From contig JAIXMN010000037.1 in NCBI GenBank assembly GCA_025716815.1, positions 245,199 through 309,198 of the forward strand: 64,000 nucleotides of DNA. The letters are read 5' to 3'. Origin of the DNA: Dichotomocladium elegans. Lineage: Eukaryota > Mucoromycota > Mucoromycetes > Mucorales > Lichtheimiaceae. Below, one piece after another: positions 47,268-58,750 of this stretch. Position 1 is the stretch's first letter. Each line of letters starts with the position of its first letter. The notes beneath the pieces were generated by a model, which saw only the letters and a list, made by a program, of their open reading frames with translations, was not told the origin of the DNA and ran no database searches. Position numbers and translations under genes: made by a program.

Positions 47268-48223
47268 ATGTCTCGAGGAGGTCGTGGTGGATTCCGTGGT
47301 GGCCGTGGAGGTGGAGGTGGAGGTGGCCAAAGCGGTGCCATGCAACTAGTCTCGTTCGATATGCTCAAGGATCTTGGTTCCATGTTTAATGTCAACACGG
47401 CCTTGTTTCCGGTATAGATCTTGCTTCTACGATCTCACATAGAACACGACAATAAGCCGTCATGACCTAACGACACGTAAATGGTATGATTGATTTTAAG
47501 GAAATGGACGTTCCAATGCCGCGCAAACCCACATCGTCAGAAAGTTCTCAATGGGAGCTTCGAGAGGAAGTGATCAAGCTTTTACACAAGTCACCTTACT
47601 ATCAAATTCCTCCGCCACCGCCGCCGGATGTCGAACGCTACTCGGATAAATATAAGCCAAAGCAGCATAAGCGCATGTTGCGAGAAATGGAAGCAGGTAA
47701 AATGACAATTGTGTTGATAGGATGAATTTATGCTTGACGACGTACGTCCTCTGTTATACAGATATCGACTGTTTTCCCGAGGAGTTACATAGCATAATTG
47801 ATCCAAAACGAGCAAAGAAACGTACGTATATATATAAACGGTTGTGGCTTATACGGATCCTGACTCCTGATGATGGCACCGCTAGGTCGTACGGCGCATG
47901 AAGGGCTTGCCGAGAGTTTTGCCAAACTTGATGCACTCATTGAAATGGAACATGATGGTGGCAAAGATAAAAATGCAGATGATAATGACGATAAGAAGGA
48001 GGGTGGTGAGAATTCAGATGATGGCGAGCTTGAAGAAGAATATGACGAAGAAGAGGAGCTTGTCGATGATAACGACTATGCCCAAAATTACTTTGACAAC
48101 GGCGAAGCCGACGACATTGACGAGGACGATGGTAACACACATGCAGAAACGTATATTTAATAGTCAAGACGGCATGCAGCTAACGAGATTTAATATATAG
48201 GCAACGATGGAGATTACTATTGA
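47268..48223 (+). CDS. RNA polymerase III subunit RPC7 (Rpc31/POLR3G family)
   Basis: Subunit of the Pol III-specific initiation subcomplex (RPC3-RPC6-RPC7). Five exons: 47268-47411, 47501-47696, 47762-47821, 47886-48131, 48201-48223; phases close for 222 aa, the family size. Landmarks: Gly/Arg-rich N-terminus (MSRGGRGGFRGGRGG), a Pro-rich core (KSPYYQIPPPPPPDVERYSD), the YKPKQHKRMLREME and DCFPEELHSIIDPKRAKK segments, and the long Asp/Glu-rich C-terminal tail ending GNDGDYY, a hallmark of this family. The last exon is only 23 nt and encodes this terminus. Start is the only reasonable ATG. Confidence 0.9.
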
Positions 48224-48795
48224 ACAACTACACGTCTGTTCCTGTTTGGGCTGCATCATCTTCATACCGCTTTATCAATCGTCTGTTCAGCTATGCATAT
48301 ATGCGAATCTGAAGTTCACTCTCACAATTTAAAAGGAAGTAAAGAACTCATACATCATCATCACGCATCACACGGTCGGAGAATATGGGTCACAGTGCTG
48401 GCCAATGCAGTACTTTTTTATTCTGTGCGTCAACAATCACTAAGAATGGAAGCTGTTGTTTTTCCTTACATATGCAACAAGCTTCTTAATGTAAGCTGAG
48501 CTTAGTAATCCTTCGCAGGTGTAGGACATCTACCATCATGTGGCGAACTTGGATGACTGCGGTTTTGCTAGAGCCAGATTCAGTCATATGGGTCAACGTT
48601 CCTCTAGGCAATGTCCATTTTTATCGGCTTTGTTATGATTTCCAAATTAGGCGATTGTTGACAGGTGTTCGTTGAAAATCCAAAACTACGCCATTTTGAT
48701 ATAAAAAAGCGTTCTCATGTTCTCCATCGTACTGTCGCTATCTGTCTTTTCCTAAGAAGCTTTAAAGTTTTCTTACTTCCTTCTCTCTACGAACT
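48224..48795. other. Spacer between RPC7 and the LIM gene
   Basis: Holds the RPC7 3' UTR and the LIM-gene promoter. No other feature supported. Confidence 0.45.
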
Positions 48796-51079
48796 ATGTT
48801 GTGTTGCAACCGATGCGGCGATATGACTACCTCTGGCAAATGCCGCAAATGCGGAGGCCGTGCAGTGGGTAAGTCTCTCTCATGGTGGACACGTAACTAT
48901 TGCTTTCGCGTACCAACCAACCCCCATCATAGCCTCAATTTTTGCTGGCAATGGTATGTCGAGCATCCGTACTACAGCAACCCCTGATACCTCTCACGCG
49001 TCTGTCGCTGCGGCTGCAGCTGCAGCCGCTGTGTCAGCGGCACCTGCAAAAGAAGAAAACCATATCAAAGTCCTCGATCGATGGCAGACCCAGTATGACC
49101 TATTTTATACTTCTGCTGCATTTTTTTCCCAAGGCGAACAAAAGATTAACACCCCGGTTTAGATATGCGAGCGGTATCCTAGGAAGCCAACAAACCGTAT
49201 TCGACGCAAAGGATCAGCCATTGGTCTCTCGGGCATCCATGAATAACGGCAACTTCCGTACAAGACGAAACAGCACACCGCATAATATCATGCTCGCTAA
49301 ACAGCGGCCCCTCTCTCTTATTCTTCAACGCACCTGCACCCACTGTAACCAGCGCCTTCGATTGGACACTCAGTCATTTCTCGAGAACGGGAATCATTAT
49401 TGCAAGAAGTGCCACACGGATCTCTTTGCCAAAGGCACATGGTATGATATTATTTCTTATTTCGTTGTGATGTACTCTTATCCCCGTCTAAACTCGCACT
49501 TTATTTTGTAGCCCTGTCTGTGAAAAACTTGTGTTTCCTCACCGGGATACATTTATAGACCACAAAACCACAGTGTGGCATAAGGAATGCTTCCGTTGCC
49601 ATGAATGCCTTGTCGACATTAGTGATATGCCAGTGGTGGATCTTCGTGGCCGACCTTGCTGCGAGCGATGTCTGATGGCACAGGCTGAAACACCACAAAA
49701 GGAAGACGGAAGCAAGCTTATTGTAGCCAAGGTTCACGTCCCGCAAATGCCTCCGCAACTGATCTCAAGTACTGCGTCCACACCGACTTTGACCAAGCAG
49801 CGAAACGACTCTGTCTCCTCGGCGGGGTCTCTCTTCAGTGTTCCGGGCACTCCTCCGCCTTCTCGACCTCGGATCGATTCCCAGCTCTTTCAGCACTATC
49901 AAAAGTCCTTCCACCAGCCACCTGAACTGGCCAGCTCCCCTCCTCCACTCTCGCCTGCCGGGTCCATCCGTTCATCTCGCTCATGTAGTCCTCTCTCTAT
50001 TTCGCCATCCACATCGCCATTGAGTATCCAGTCTCGACCCACCCCTCCTCCTCTGCAAACAACTTCCCAGAAAGCATTCTCAGTTGCGCAGCAAGTGCTG
50101 TTGCATGAACAGACCACCGCACTACCTCCACAGCCCGATCAGCATACAGGGAGCAGACGCATGTGTGCAGAATGCAAAAAACCACTCAAGGGAACCAGAG
50201 CCAAGCTTCCTTCAGCTACAGGCGATGTATGGTACCACTATAGCTGTCTAAAATGCGCCGGTTGCCAGGACGCCTTTAAGGATTCCAAGTTTGCCACGTT
50301 CCAGAACCATATCTATCACCGCGAGGTACGAAAGGGAACTGCTCCCTGCCCTTGTTTGGCATTTTCTAACTTTTTGTTCTAGTGCGTTCCACGCATGAAT
50401 TCCCAAGACACTCGATCTCTTGCTTGCCATAGCTGCCGAAAAAGCATAAGAGACAAGTTTATTTCATGCTCTGCACGGAGTTATCATCCCGAGGTACATA
50501 GCAGTCATGGACGTTCTTTGGCCGTTTTACTGACCTTATTTCATGTGCCCTCGCAGTGTTTTCAATGCCATTCCTGTCATAAAACCCTCAGCCACGAGCA
50601 GCCTTATTTCGAAGTCGGTCAAGAGCCCCATTGCGAAGCCTGCGCAAACCGCTCCAAACCCCCGACACCGCGTCCATTCCCAAGCAGGCGGACCAGCAGT
50701 ACCAGCACCCCGATCCTCTCGACCCAACGCTCTTATGATCACCCGTCGAGCTTGTTGATGCACCGCACCCGCGCTCTTCCCAAACTTGGTGGAAGCACAT
50801 ACTGTCCGCGCTGTCGTAAGAGCGTTCCTATCACCGACGACGTTCCCGGTCCAAACGCCACACGCTGGCACAAGAAATGTCTTCGGTGTATCGGGTGCAA
50901 CAAACAAATGGACTCGGGCGCTAAGGCCATTGGAGATGATAACCGCGGATATTATGTCCAGTGTCGCATGTGCACGGTATGTCGCTGTATGAATCTTGAG
51001 AAAGGAAACCGTCATCATCGATCTCACGCTTTTGGTTTTACAGGATAACGACAGAGATTCTCAAAAGTACGTTCGATAA
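48796..51079 (+). CDS. Multi-LIM-domain protein
   Basis: LIM zinc-finger adaptor, a class that organises actin and polarity complexes in fungi. Seven exons: 48796-48868, 48933-49092, 49163-49441, 49512-50325, 50383-50493, 50557-50976, 51044-51079; phases close for 630 aa. Zinc-binding blocks in order: an N-terminal Cys knuckle (CCNRCGDMTTSGKCRKCGG); a first LIM with CTHCNQRL..CKKCHTDLF then CPVCEKL; KECFRCHECLVDI..CCERC; after a ~150-residue Ser/Pro linker, CAECKKPLKG..YHYSCLKCAGC..; CHSCRKSI..CFQCHSCHKTL..HCEAC; and a last one, CPRCRKSV..KKCLRCIGCNKQ..CRMC. The domains are split from each other by introns. The closest known type (paxillin-like, Lrg1-like without RhoGAP, or other) cannot be fixed; no RhoGAP or homeobox domain is present. 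Confidence 0.88.
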
Positions 51080-51787
51080 GACGATATCGCTCTCTTTTCA
51101 AGTAGACTGTTTATATTGTACTGCAGTGTTGTCAATAAAGTTTATCTGTATATATATTACCATGCTCCATCTCTTAAGTCCATTGCAAACCATACTAAGC
51201 TTAGACTTGCTGGTGAACATACTTTTGTGTATGTACAAGCCAAAGTTATGGCAAGCTGACCTTTGCAGTATTAAAGCCTAAAGCAAATCTTGGATGGTTC
51301 CAGAGAACGATGGTACGCATGAAAAGTCTTTTTCCAAAAAGTTAGAAAACTCCATAAAACACTACCAAATATCTTCCAGGAGCCAAAAATACGTATAAAT
51401 ACAGATCCTATCAAGCATATCCATCAAAAATCCATCTATAGCATTATCCCGTAAAAAGATGCCCACTGCATACGTGCTTAAGCAAGCTGACCGGGAAGAA
51501 AAGCATCAATAAACGATCAACATCGTGCATAGGGGACGAAACCATCCTCTTCCGGTTCCATGCTCTCGTTTTCTCTACCGTCGCCTGACACCCCTGCTGC
51601 CAGCACCATTTCCCTATCTACTCGCGCATACAATCCCATTGCACGGCGAGCCTCAATCAAAAGAAAAATTGGAAAACGCTGGGTGTTTCCAGTAAAGGCA
51701 GCGTAAGTTCTTTATGTCGATTCTTCTGTTCATATTAGCTGCTATCAGGAAGCATAATTTTTCTGGATGGTCGGGGCAGGTATTTTC
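51080..51787. other. Convergent spacer, no gene seen
   Basis: Between the convergent LIM gene and the unknown eight-exon gene. AT-rich, probably two 3' UTRs. No feature supported. Confidence 0.4.
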
Positions 51788-53754
51788 TTATGTGGTAAAT
51801 GAGACAGGATCAAGATCAACTATACCGTCACACTGTAGCTTCTTGTCTGGTTTCATTGGAGTCGGGTTGAGAAAGCTTTTGAGCGAAGCAGAGCGATCTA
51901 AATCGGTGGTTAAGATATTATCGTCGTTGGACTTTCGCAGTGCCTCAATCCCATTAACCGATTCAGCCAGTAATTCCTGCGAACGAGAAGATGAAGTCAA
52001 ACTCTTGATTATTGACTTAGGATATCGCGCCCTCCAATTACTTTTACAAGCCAAAAGAACTCAATAACCCCCTTCAATTCGGTGATGTCAGTACGTCCCG
52101 TCGGGATTGTGCATGATTTGACGCGTTCAAAGCTGATGATCCTTCCCATACATTGGGGTTTCATCACCCATACTCGGATTTTGTCATCTACACAAACGTT
52201 CAGAGTTCATTATATGAATTATATCATACTTCTACCTCGAGCGCTTGTATGCACAAATATCACTTGTACTTTTTCAATCAAGGATTTATCAGCGTATGGG
52301 TACTTCTCCAGAATATGAACAATCATCGCGTGACATCCGTAAGCTCCTTTGACGTGATCAAATACATGTCGACGACGGTCTATTGTACCCATGGCACCGG
52401 ATGCTTCGAGAAGTAGTATCTCAAGTTTGCTGGTTTGAGTAAACACAACGCCGTCCGCGTTGTATTTCGTGCCGTCTTTCCCCTTGAGCGCCTTCAGCTG
52501 TGTTTCACCTAGTTTAAATTCACACTGCAAATCATGGGTTGAATGGGATGCGAACCGTAGCAATGGCCAAATTGCTTCGTGACAGTATGCGACCTCGCTG
52601 TCTGTAATCTGTGACGGATGGGCTATGCTATGGATATACTCTGAGCTGTGCTGTGTCAATGTTCTGCCAGGAATACAATAATAATAAGGATGTGCTCACA
52701 ATTGAAACAGTAGGCGTGATATGAAAGAGAACGTATCGTTCTCAACTGTTTGATCGATCATTTGCTTGGAGAAAATGATCGTATCGCAGTTTGGAGTGCC
52801 CTAGTAGTTTTTACATAAGCTTGCGCGTACCAGTTCGCAATGAACGCTGCTTACATATTCTTTCGAGCGCAAAACACTCATGATATACTTTGATAGTTGA
52901 CTGAACGGAAATGTTGGTTTTTGAGATATGAGATTGATTTGATTGTACAAATGATCTGGGACATCATCCGAGCGTTTGATTCCGATACCGCACTGGATGA
53001 TTCCATGGCGTTCCAACCTAAACGGAGAAGGCATCAAATGATAATCCCTGAAGGCCGTAGAATGCGTATTTCTTTTCAATACCTGTAAATATGCGATTCA
53101 GAAAAGTCATTTTTTTCAATAAATTCGGCCCAAGTACGAGCGATTGTTATCCTATCCGCTTCAATCTCTTCAGCCACTCCCTCATTGTCTGTGGCGACTT
53201 CTTCAAGTTCTTCTTGGCACTCGATATCCGCAGTCGATAAATCACTATCGTGTTCATTCTTATCCTTGTCAATGGCCTTTCGTAAAAGGTTAGATATTAA
53301 AAGCATATCCCAATACTACGTGAGGGTTTTCTTTGATTATATTTTACCTTTTGGCGTTTGCATGGTCGCCCCAAGGTCTCTGCTTCATCGATATAGAAGC
53401 GCTGCAGACGTAAATCAGATGCCCTTTGGATCGCGAGTTCCTTCCAATAATCCGCCAAGGCCGCCGAATGTAGAAACTGTCATAAAACCAAAACTGTATT
53501 AGACCGTTCAGAGTTTTTGAATTGTCACTTACCCGGTATCCCTCGCCTTTAATGGTCTTTGCCCAGCGTTTACCTGGCGAATCGTACGGTTGTCGGATTA
53601 TTTCTTCGATTGTTTTTTTGAACAGCTTCTCCCCTTCAATCCGATCGCAGACTCCTGTTTCGCGGAAAATCTTGGGCAAATCAACCGTTTTCCCGTTTGC
53701 AACGAGAGCTTTGATGGTACTGTGCAATTTCGGTGAGGAAGTTGATTTTGTCAT
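51788..53754 (-). CDS. Intact eight-exon gene of unknown function, possible PD-(D/E)XK-like nuclease fold
   Basis: Exons: 53754-53533, 53476-53348, 53276-53083, 53017-52855, 52800-52700, 52663-52236, 52187-52042, 51976-51788; every donor/acceptor is consensus-like and phases close for 523 aa without a stop. No named family is recognised, although the style (a D-G ... LEILLLE-S motif) recalls a large lineage-expanded family of hypothetical proteins that I associate with Mucoromycota from memory. Order: basic N-terminus; SAALADYWKELAIQRASDLR; acidic linker; TWAEFIEKNDFSESHIYR; GIIQCGIGIKRSDDVPDHLY; TIIFSKQMIDQ; then YNADGVVF..KLEILLLEASGAMG (about residues 345-370), whose D...E-x-L-L-L-E pattern could be the core of a PD-(D/E)XK-type site; HVFDHVKGAYGCHAMIVHIL; and a Ser-rich tail. 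The nuclease idea is inference. It lies next to a mobile-element island. Confidence 0.7.
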
Positions 53755-53939
53755 TCTGATAGAATCGCGAAATGCCAAGAAACCGATGGATTAATATATC
53801 GGGTGCATAACTAGCGGATGAAAAATGAAAGCGCGGTAGTATAAGGAACGTGAGGTCACACCAACCACTATGCAACCATCACCCAAGCTAACAGGCTGCA
53901 CCTCCGAAGTAGAGTATTTTCCCAAAATCAAAAATCCCA

Positions 53940-55255
53940 AGACCACAAGAATAAAATCGCGTTTTGCCTAGAAATCTTTACGCATGACGGCAAATCGAAT
54001 GTCACATGCATTTACGGAAATGATGTCGCTTGGCAAAACCATCTCTTCCTTTTGACTCTTTCTCTTTTATACACTTTTACATTCTAAATGAGCGATCTAT
54101 TTTTTTTACGGAGATGGCCAAGGTCATGTCGTTGATGGGCGTCCGCTGTCCTGCACCTATGAACTATGTTGTTGATAAAGAATTGTACTCTCTTCAATCC
54201 GTTTTTTATCGCACTGGATATCTGCGTAGCATATCTTGCAGTACACAGCGTACACTGACCAAGGCAAGATCAGATTGTTCAAACCGATGTTCGAGAAAGT
54301 CTTGAGAGCATCAGCTGCTGTAAAACATCTAGGAGTCCATGTTTGTTCTGCCTAGCGATGGGCATTACAGTACGAAAAGGACCCTGACAGCATCTTTAAG
54401 AAACCTAGCGCGAGGGATCGTTAGCGTATTCTCATTGAAGAGCGTAAGAACGTTATTTTAGAATGCACTGATGAGAATCCATCCATTGTTCTAGAGCAGT
54501 TGATGGAGCAACTGCTTCAAAGATCTGAAGGTCTCAAAGTATCTAAAGCGGCGCTCCATCGATTAATGAAAAACAAATGCAACTTGTCATTGAAAATGTC
54601 TCGTTTCAGCCTGTAGACAGGGATAGCGCTGCGAAGATTCAAGAGCGCCTTGACTGGGTGCGCAGATGGGACAGGACCGACATTGGTTTCAGAAAATACG
54701 TTGTTTTCCTTGATGCGTCTGGATTCCATAATAATATGAAACGGAGCATGGCATGGTCCAAGAAAGGGTCTTCCCTACGATGGGCCAGATAGATAAGTAT
54801 GAACATATGAAGGGTCATCATTTGGTAATGGATAATGCACCTATCTATAAGGCTGAGGATATCGATGTGCTTATCTTCCACCATACTCGTCTGATCTCAT
54901 TCCGATTGAGCAGTCTCGCTCTGTTGTCAAGCGCAAAGTAAAAGGCAATAGGTCACCCTATCCAATCGACTTGTTCCATTCTGTAAGCTTCTAATACCCG
55001 GATCCTCTGTAGACAACGATATCAGCCTACTCAAGTGCCTCAGAAGGAGAGGATATGGACTTTGGGTGGGGCCGCAATTGGCTGCACCTGCGCAGGTGTC
55101 CCACCATGGCCTCGTCGAGGTGCTTTCATCTTCGTCTCTTTCGACCGGTGCTTTCTCCGTTGTTTCTGTCGCTGATGTTGTTGTCGGTCTGGCATCGTCC
55201 CTCCTCGTCCTTTCCTCTAACCCGTCCGCCGTCGCATCCGCCTTCGGCAATCAAC
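53940..55255 (+). mobile_element. Decayed Tc1/mariner-like element, copy 3
   Basis: Left edge GAAATCTTTACGCATGACGG at 53970. Transposase traces: VQIVQ-type N-terminal remnants, DENPSIVLEQLMEQLLQRSE (about 54470-54530), NVSFQPVDRDSAAKIQERLD and WVRRWDRTDIGFRK, the first-Asp block FLDASGFHNNMKRSMAWSKK (E changed to A), and LVMDNAPIYKAEDIDVLIF carrying the second Asp. Between these two blocks about 250 bp is deleted relative to copy 2 (sequence jumps from LPTMG to QIDKYEHMKGH). The 3' part runs into the Helitron fragment. Inactive. Confidence 0.75.
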
Positions 55256-56080
55256 ATGCATGTACGAAATGCTGATACTGATGCTGCTGATTTTGCTGAA
55301 TTCCTCCTTGCCATTGGTGACAATCGACCAGAACAGAATCAGCGCATTCATATCCCTCCGGAGTGGCTCATATGGACCGACAATAGCATGGATTTAATCC
55401 TTGCTGTTTATCCCGATATTTGCCTCCCAAATCCACAAGCAGATCAGTTCCGGGACGGTGCCTCCTTGCTGCCAAGAACTCTGATGTGGATGCGATCAAC
55501 TAGCAGGTATTCGAGATATTCCCAGTTGAAGCTTTACAGTATAGCTCAAACGATCGCGTTCTCCAAGACGATGATTCAGCTGCCATCAGAGGAGAGTATC
55601 CCCCATAGTTCCTCAATTCTCTTGACTGTCCAGGGATTCCTCATCATCGTCTGGAGCTAAAAGTTGGGATGTCACTGGTTTTACTGCGGAACCTCGAACC
55701 AGATGCAGGGCTTTGCAATGGGACTAAGCTCTTTGTCACAAGGCTTCTGGACAATTGTGTTGGTGTCAGACTCTTAGCGCAAAACACTGAAGACCCAGAG
55801 CTCTTTCGGGCTGCCTTTTATTCCCTGCTGCCCCCAATTCCAGTCCGCCCTGCATTTGCGATGACCATCTACAAGGCTCAGGGTTAGACACTACCACGTA
55901 TCGGTCTTCGTCTCCACGAGCCTGTGTTTGCTCATGGGCAATTATATGTAGCTCTCTCGCGCACTACGTGACCCAAGCAACCTACATATTTCCGCTCCTA
56001 TGGATGGGACCACTGACATCCATACAATGCCTATATCGTCTATCCTGAAGTCCTGCTACGCCATTAACTAGCTCCACTAT
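55256..56080 (+). mobile_element. Helitron Pif1-like helicase fragment
   Basis: C-terminal part of the Rep/helicase of a Helitron (rolling-circle transposon). Recognised blocks: FLLAIGDNRPEQNQRIHIPP, NLLDHIFPD-like region at about 55390-55430, then (with a frame break near 55660) LELKVGMSLVLLRNLEPDAG, LCNGTKLFVTRLLDN, FPVRPAFAMTIYKAQG-like (read IPVRPAFAMTIYKAQG), and FAHGQLYVALSRTT. An in-frame TAG replaces the usual Gln after KAQG (near 55887) and other breaks are present. No N-terminal Rep domain and no CTRR 3' end was found. A fragment only. Confidence 0.82.
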
Positions 56081-56172
56081 ATCATTATGAGCAATGATCT
56101 GTAGTTATACACTCCTTTAATTTACGCCTTGTGCTTTTCTCCACATTTTCTATGTTTCTTTTTCAACAGCAA

Positions 56173-57253
56173 AATACAGGATTTTCAAGAAGAAGTTTGC
56201 GACAAGGATTAGTTGTTCGTTGCCGTATTTTTTAGTTCGTTATTGCTGAGAAAAGTTTGGGCATAAAAACTTTGGTTGTTGGTGAATTGCGGCCCTGAAT
56301 TTGGCCGGCAGCGGCTATTGAATTCGCAAAAAATCATCGAGGTTTTTCGTTTTTTTCGTCTATCCAATTCGTCTCCCACAGCCCAGTTGTTCGGCAGCAT
56401 TTCGAAGGTCGATGCCACATACAAAGATGTTGGATCCTGCAGTATTATTTTATCGTCAAGAGGATTCTTTTTTTTGGATTTGGTTGGCAAGGACATTCGC
56501 GCAAACAATGCAAGTTCTCGGTTTTAGTAATCCCATTTGGTTACTGCCAAGTCGCATTTGGAACGCACTTTTATTTTGTTCGCATGGCATCTCTATATAT
56601 TTCGCAATCTCTCTTGCCGCACTTAACTCGAACATTTGTGCGATTAAAAGAAAAAGCGGCGAACAGTGGGAGACTGGCAGCTGCTGAAAGGTACCAAACT
56701 CGGCATGCTGTATTCTTTTCTTGTCATCCGTCGCCATTTCTGTGCAGCAAAGCTGGCAATTGGCCATTGGCTAGTTCGCCACAATGTAAGAATAAGATGG
56801 GTGAATGGCGTGAACGTGGAGGTAAAAAGGAGACAGTGATTGTCTGGAAAATAAAAGAAAGCCTTTAAAGCTTAAAAACAAAACGGGAGAGAATGGTACA
56901 GTAGGAGAATAAAAATGGGCGCGACGCGGTTAATAGAAATATCGATGCGCTTCCCACCCTTTTTCTGGTAGTGCGCCCTCGCATTATACTTTTGAACATG
57001 TGCAAAACGAACCATCCTGCTCTTAATTAAACACAAGCTATTGTGAGGAAAAAGAGAAATGGCAACAACTTCTCCGAGATTCTGCTTTCTCACGAAAACC
57101 ATGCTGCTACTCTATTTGCCGCTTCTTTCGACACATGTGTGCACCCTTGTCTTTTGCAAACGTAAGCCTTGACATCGACAGGACCTTGCTGGTCTTCAAC
57201 AAAGTCAAGCTGCAGTTAATGTCTAGATCTAATGTAAGAATAGCATTCGCTGG
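56173..57253. repeat. Left arm of a 1,081-bp inverted repeat
   Basis: Exact inverse of 58751-59831. The arms have identical length and mirrored coordinates always sum to 116004, so there are no net indels; every stretch I compared, including homopolymers, was identical. The outer end begins AATACAGGATTTTCAAGAAG; the inner end is ...TAGCATTCGCTGG. It contains several overlapping short open frames, none of which I recognise. Confidence 0.93.
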
Positions 57254-57817
57254 CAACAGCGACCGCAAGGTTGACATTTGTCGAGCTGATTGGGAGATTT
57301 CTATCACAGTACTGTCTCTACGAGCGTCGTAGTTGGTATTGGCCTCATCACTATCACTTTCACTGCCAGTACTGCAATCGCTTTCCGTTTCGTCGACCTG
57401 GAAGCGGTATTTGGTGAACGCCAAATCATTCATCCTATCCAACATTCCTCCTTTGAGATCGATCTCTTCACCGCCTTCATCATCGTCGTTCACGTCATCG
57501 CCATCGTCATCGTCATCGTCCTCACTCATAGGACTGGCCTGGGTATCAGCTATGTCTGTCTTTTAATGAGGCTGTATTTTGTAGAGTTTCTGATATGGAT
57601 CATTGCCCTTTTCTCGAAATGGACGACCAGTCTTACTCATACCATCTCCATGAAGATCTAGTGATGCCATAGATCTGGTCAAACGTCGCGTAACGACTGG
57701 GGAACACCTATGCGCAAGTTGCAAGCGTGTCTGCGAAGGGATTACCGGTCGATAATGGTGTTTCGTGACCTTGGCAACAGTGCGTGCCGAGATTTTGTTG
57801 GATTTTGAGGAAGCCAT
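57107..57817 (-). pseudogene. ORF crossing the inverted-repeat junction, one in-frame stop
   Basis: Reading from ATG 57817 on the minus strand: a basic N-terminal part (MASSKSNKISARTVAKVTKH, SPVVTRRLTRSMASLDLHGD) ends at a TAA at 57563-57565. In the same frame it continues KTDIADTQASPMSEDDDDDD, then an acidic segment and a C-terminal part (SLTLLKTSKVLSMSRLTFAK) ending at 57107. Total 236 codons around the stop. The C-terminal ~48 codons lie inside the left arm and are duplicated in the right arm (58751-58897). No family recognised. Either a decayed gene, two ORFs, or stop readthrough. Confidence 0.5.
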
Positions 57818-58750
57818 TTTATGGTGAACAAGAGTATAAGGAAAACTTTGGAGGGGAAAAAGGCGTTAAAGAAATTCACATTTATTATGAGTAAGTATTC
57901 GTTCTAGCTTTTGTAACACAACACCACCACGAACGGTGAATAGGCTTAGCAGTTCTGCTTAATCACCCTGTCAGATGACATGCTCTAACAGGCGTCCGTT
58001 ATGCACTTATTACTAAATCACAAGCGCCCCAACCATCCTTTTTGATCACAGAATGCACAAACTGATCTTCAACTATCGCATTCTCAAAAATATCACTTCT
58101 TTCCAGTACTTTTAACTTCGTTACTCAGTATAGCTAAGTACCAAGTAGAGCGATATGTACAGATAAAGCTATCCATCCTCAATGTCCGCAAATTTTCACC
58201 AGCTTATCCATTTACCCCACATATTGCAAATGCTGTATAGCTGGATAGGCTACCCTTTTACTATCATTTCTTCTGTCGGCCAACACAGGAAGTTCTACCA
58301 AGACCTATGCCGACGATTAATTAGCTAATTTTTTGGATAGGGTTTCTCCCTTAATCTTTTTTCCCTCGTTGACATAGATTGCGCCTTGACGCATCAAGGG
58401 TATTACCTTTCATACGTCCATGATCGAATCGACCAAGTATATGAATGATTTCATTGATTCCTGCTGCTATTTCGATGTTGAACGGGGTATAAAAGAAGCA
58501 CATGTTTAAGCGGAATGCGAGAGACGTTTAAAGCGTAAGCATTCACCGTCTCTTTTCAGGGATCTCCATGATCAATGTCACATTGTGCTTCGAAATCACG
58601 CGATTTTCCGTATATTCGTGATATGTGCCATATTCGAGAGACATTTAAAAAGGCGGAAACGCGTTCATAGTAGCACGGTATGGCATTGAGTATTTCTTTA
58701 TAATAACTAGTAAGTTACTTTGCTCGACATTATTGCAATCAGCACCTTGA
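57818..58750. other. Right part of the inverted-repeat spacer
   Basis: The 1,497-bp spacer (57254-58750) holds the ORF start above and this ~930-bp AT-rich stretch. I find no transposase, integrase or other recognisable coding sequence in it. Confidence 0.55.

Noticed and set aside
53344..53778. Single-exon hypothetical protein at 53.3-53.8 kb
   Set aside because: It is exons 1-2 plus intron of the eight-exon gene; the start at 53778 is a TTG.
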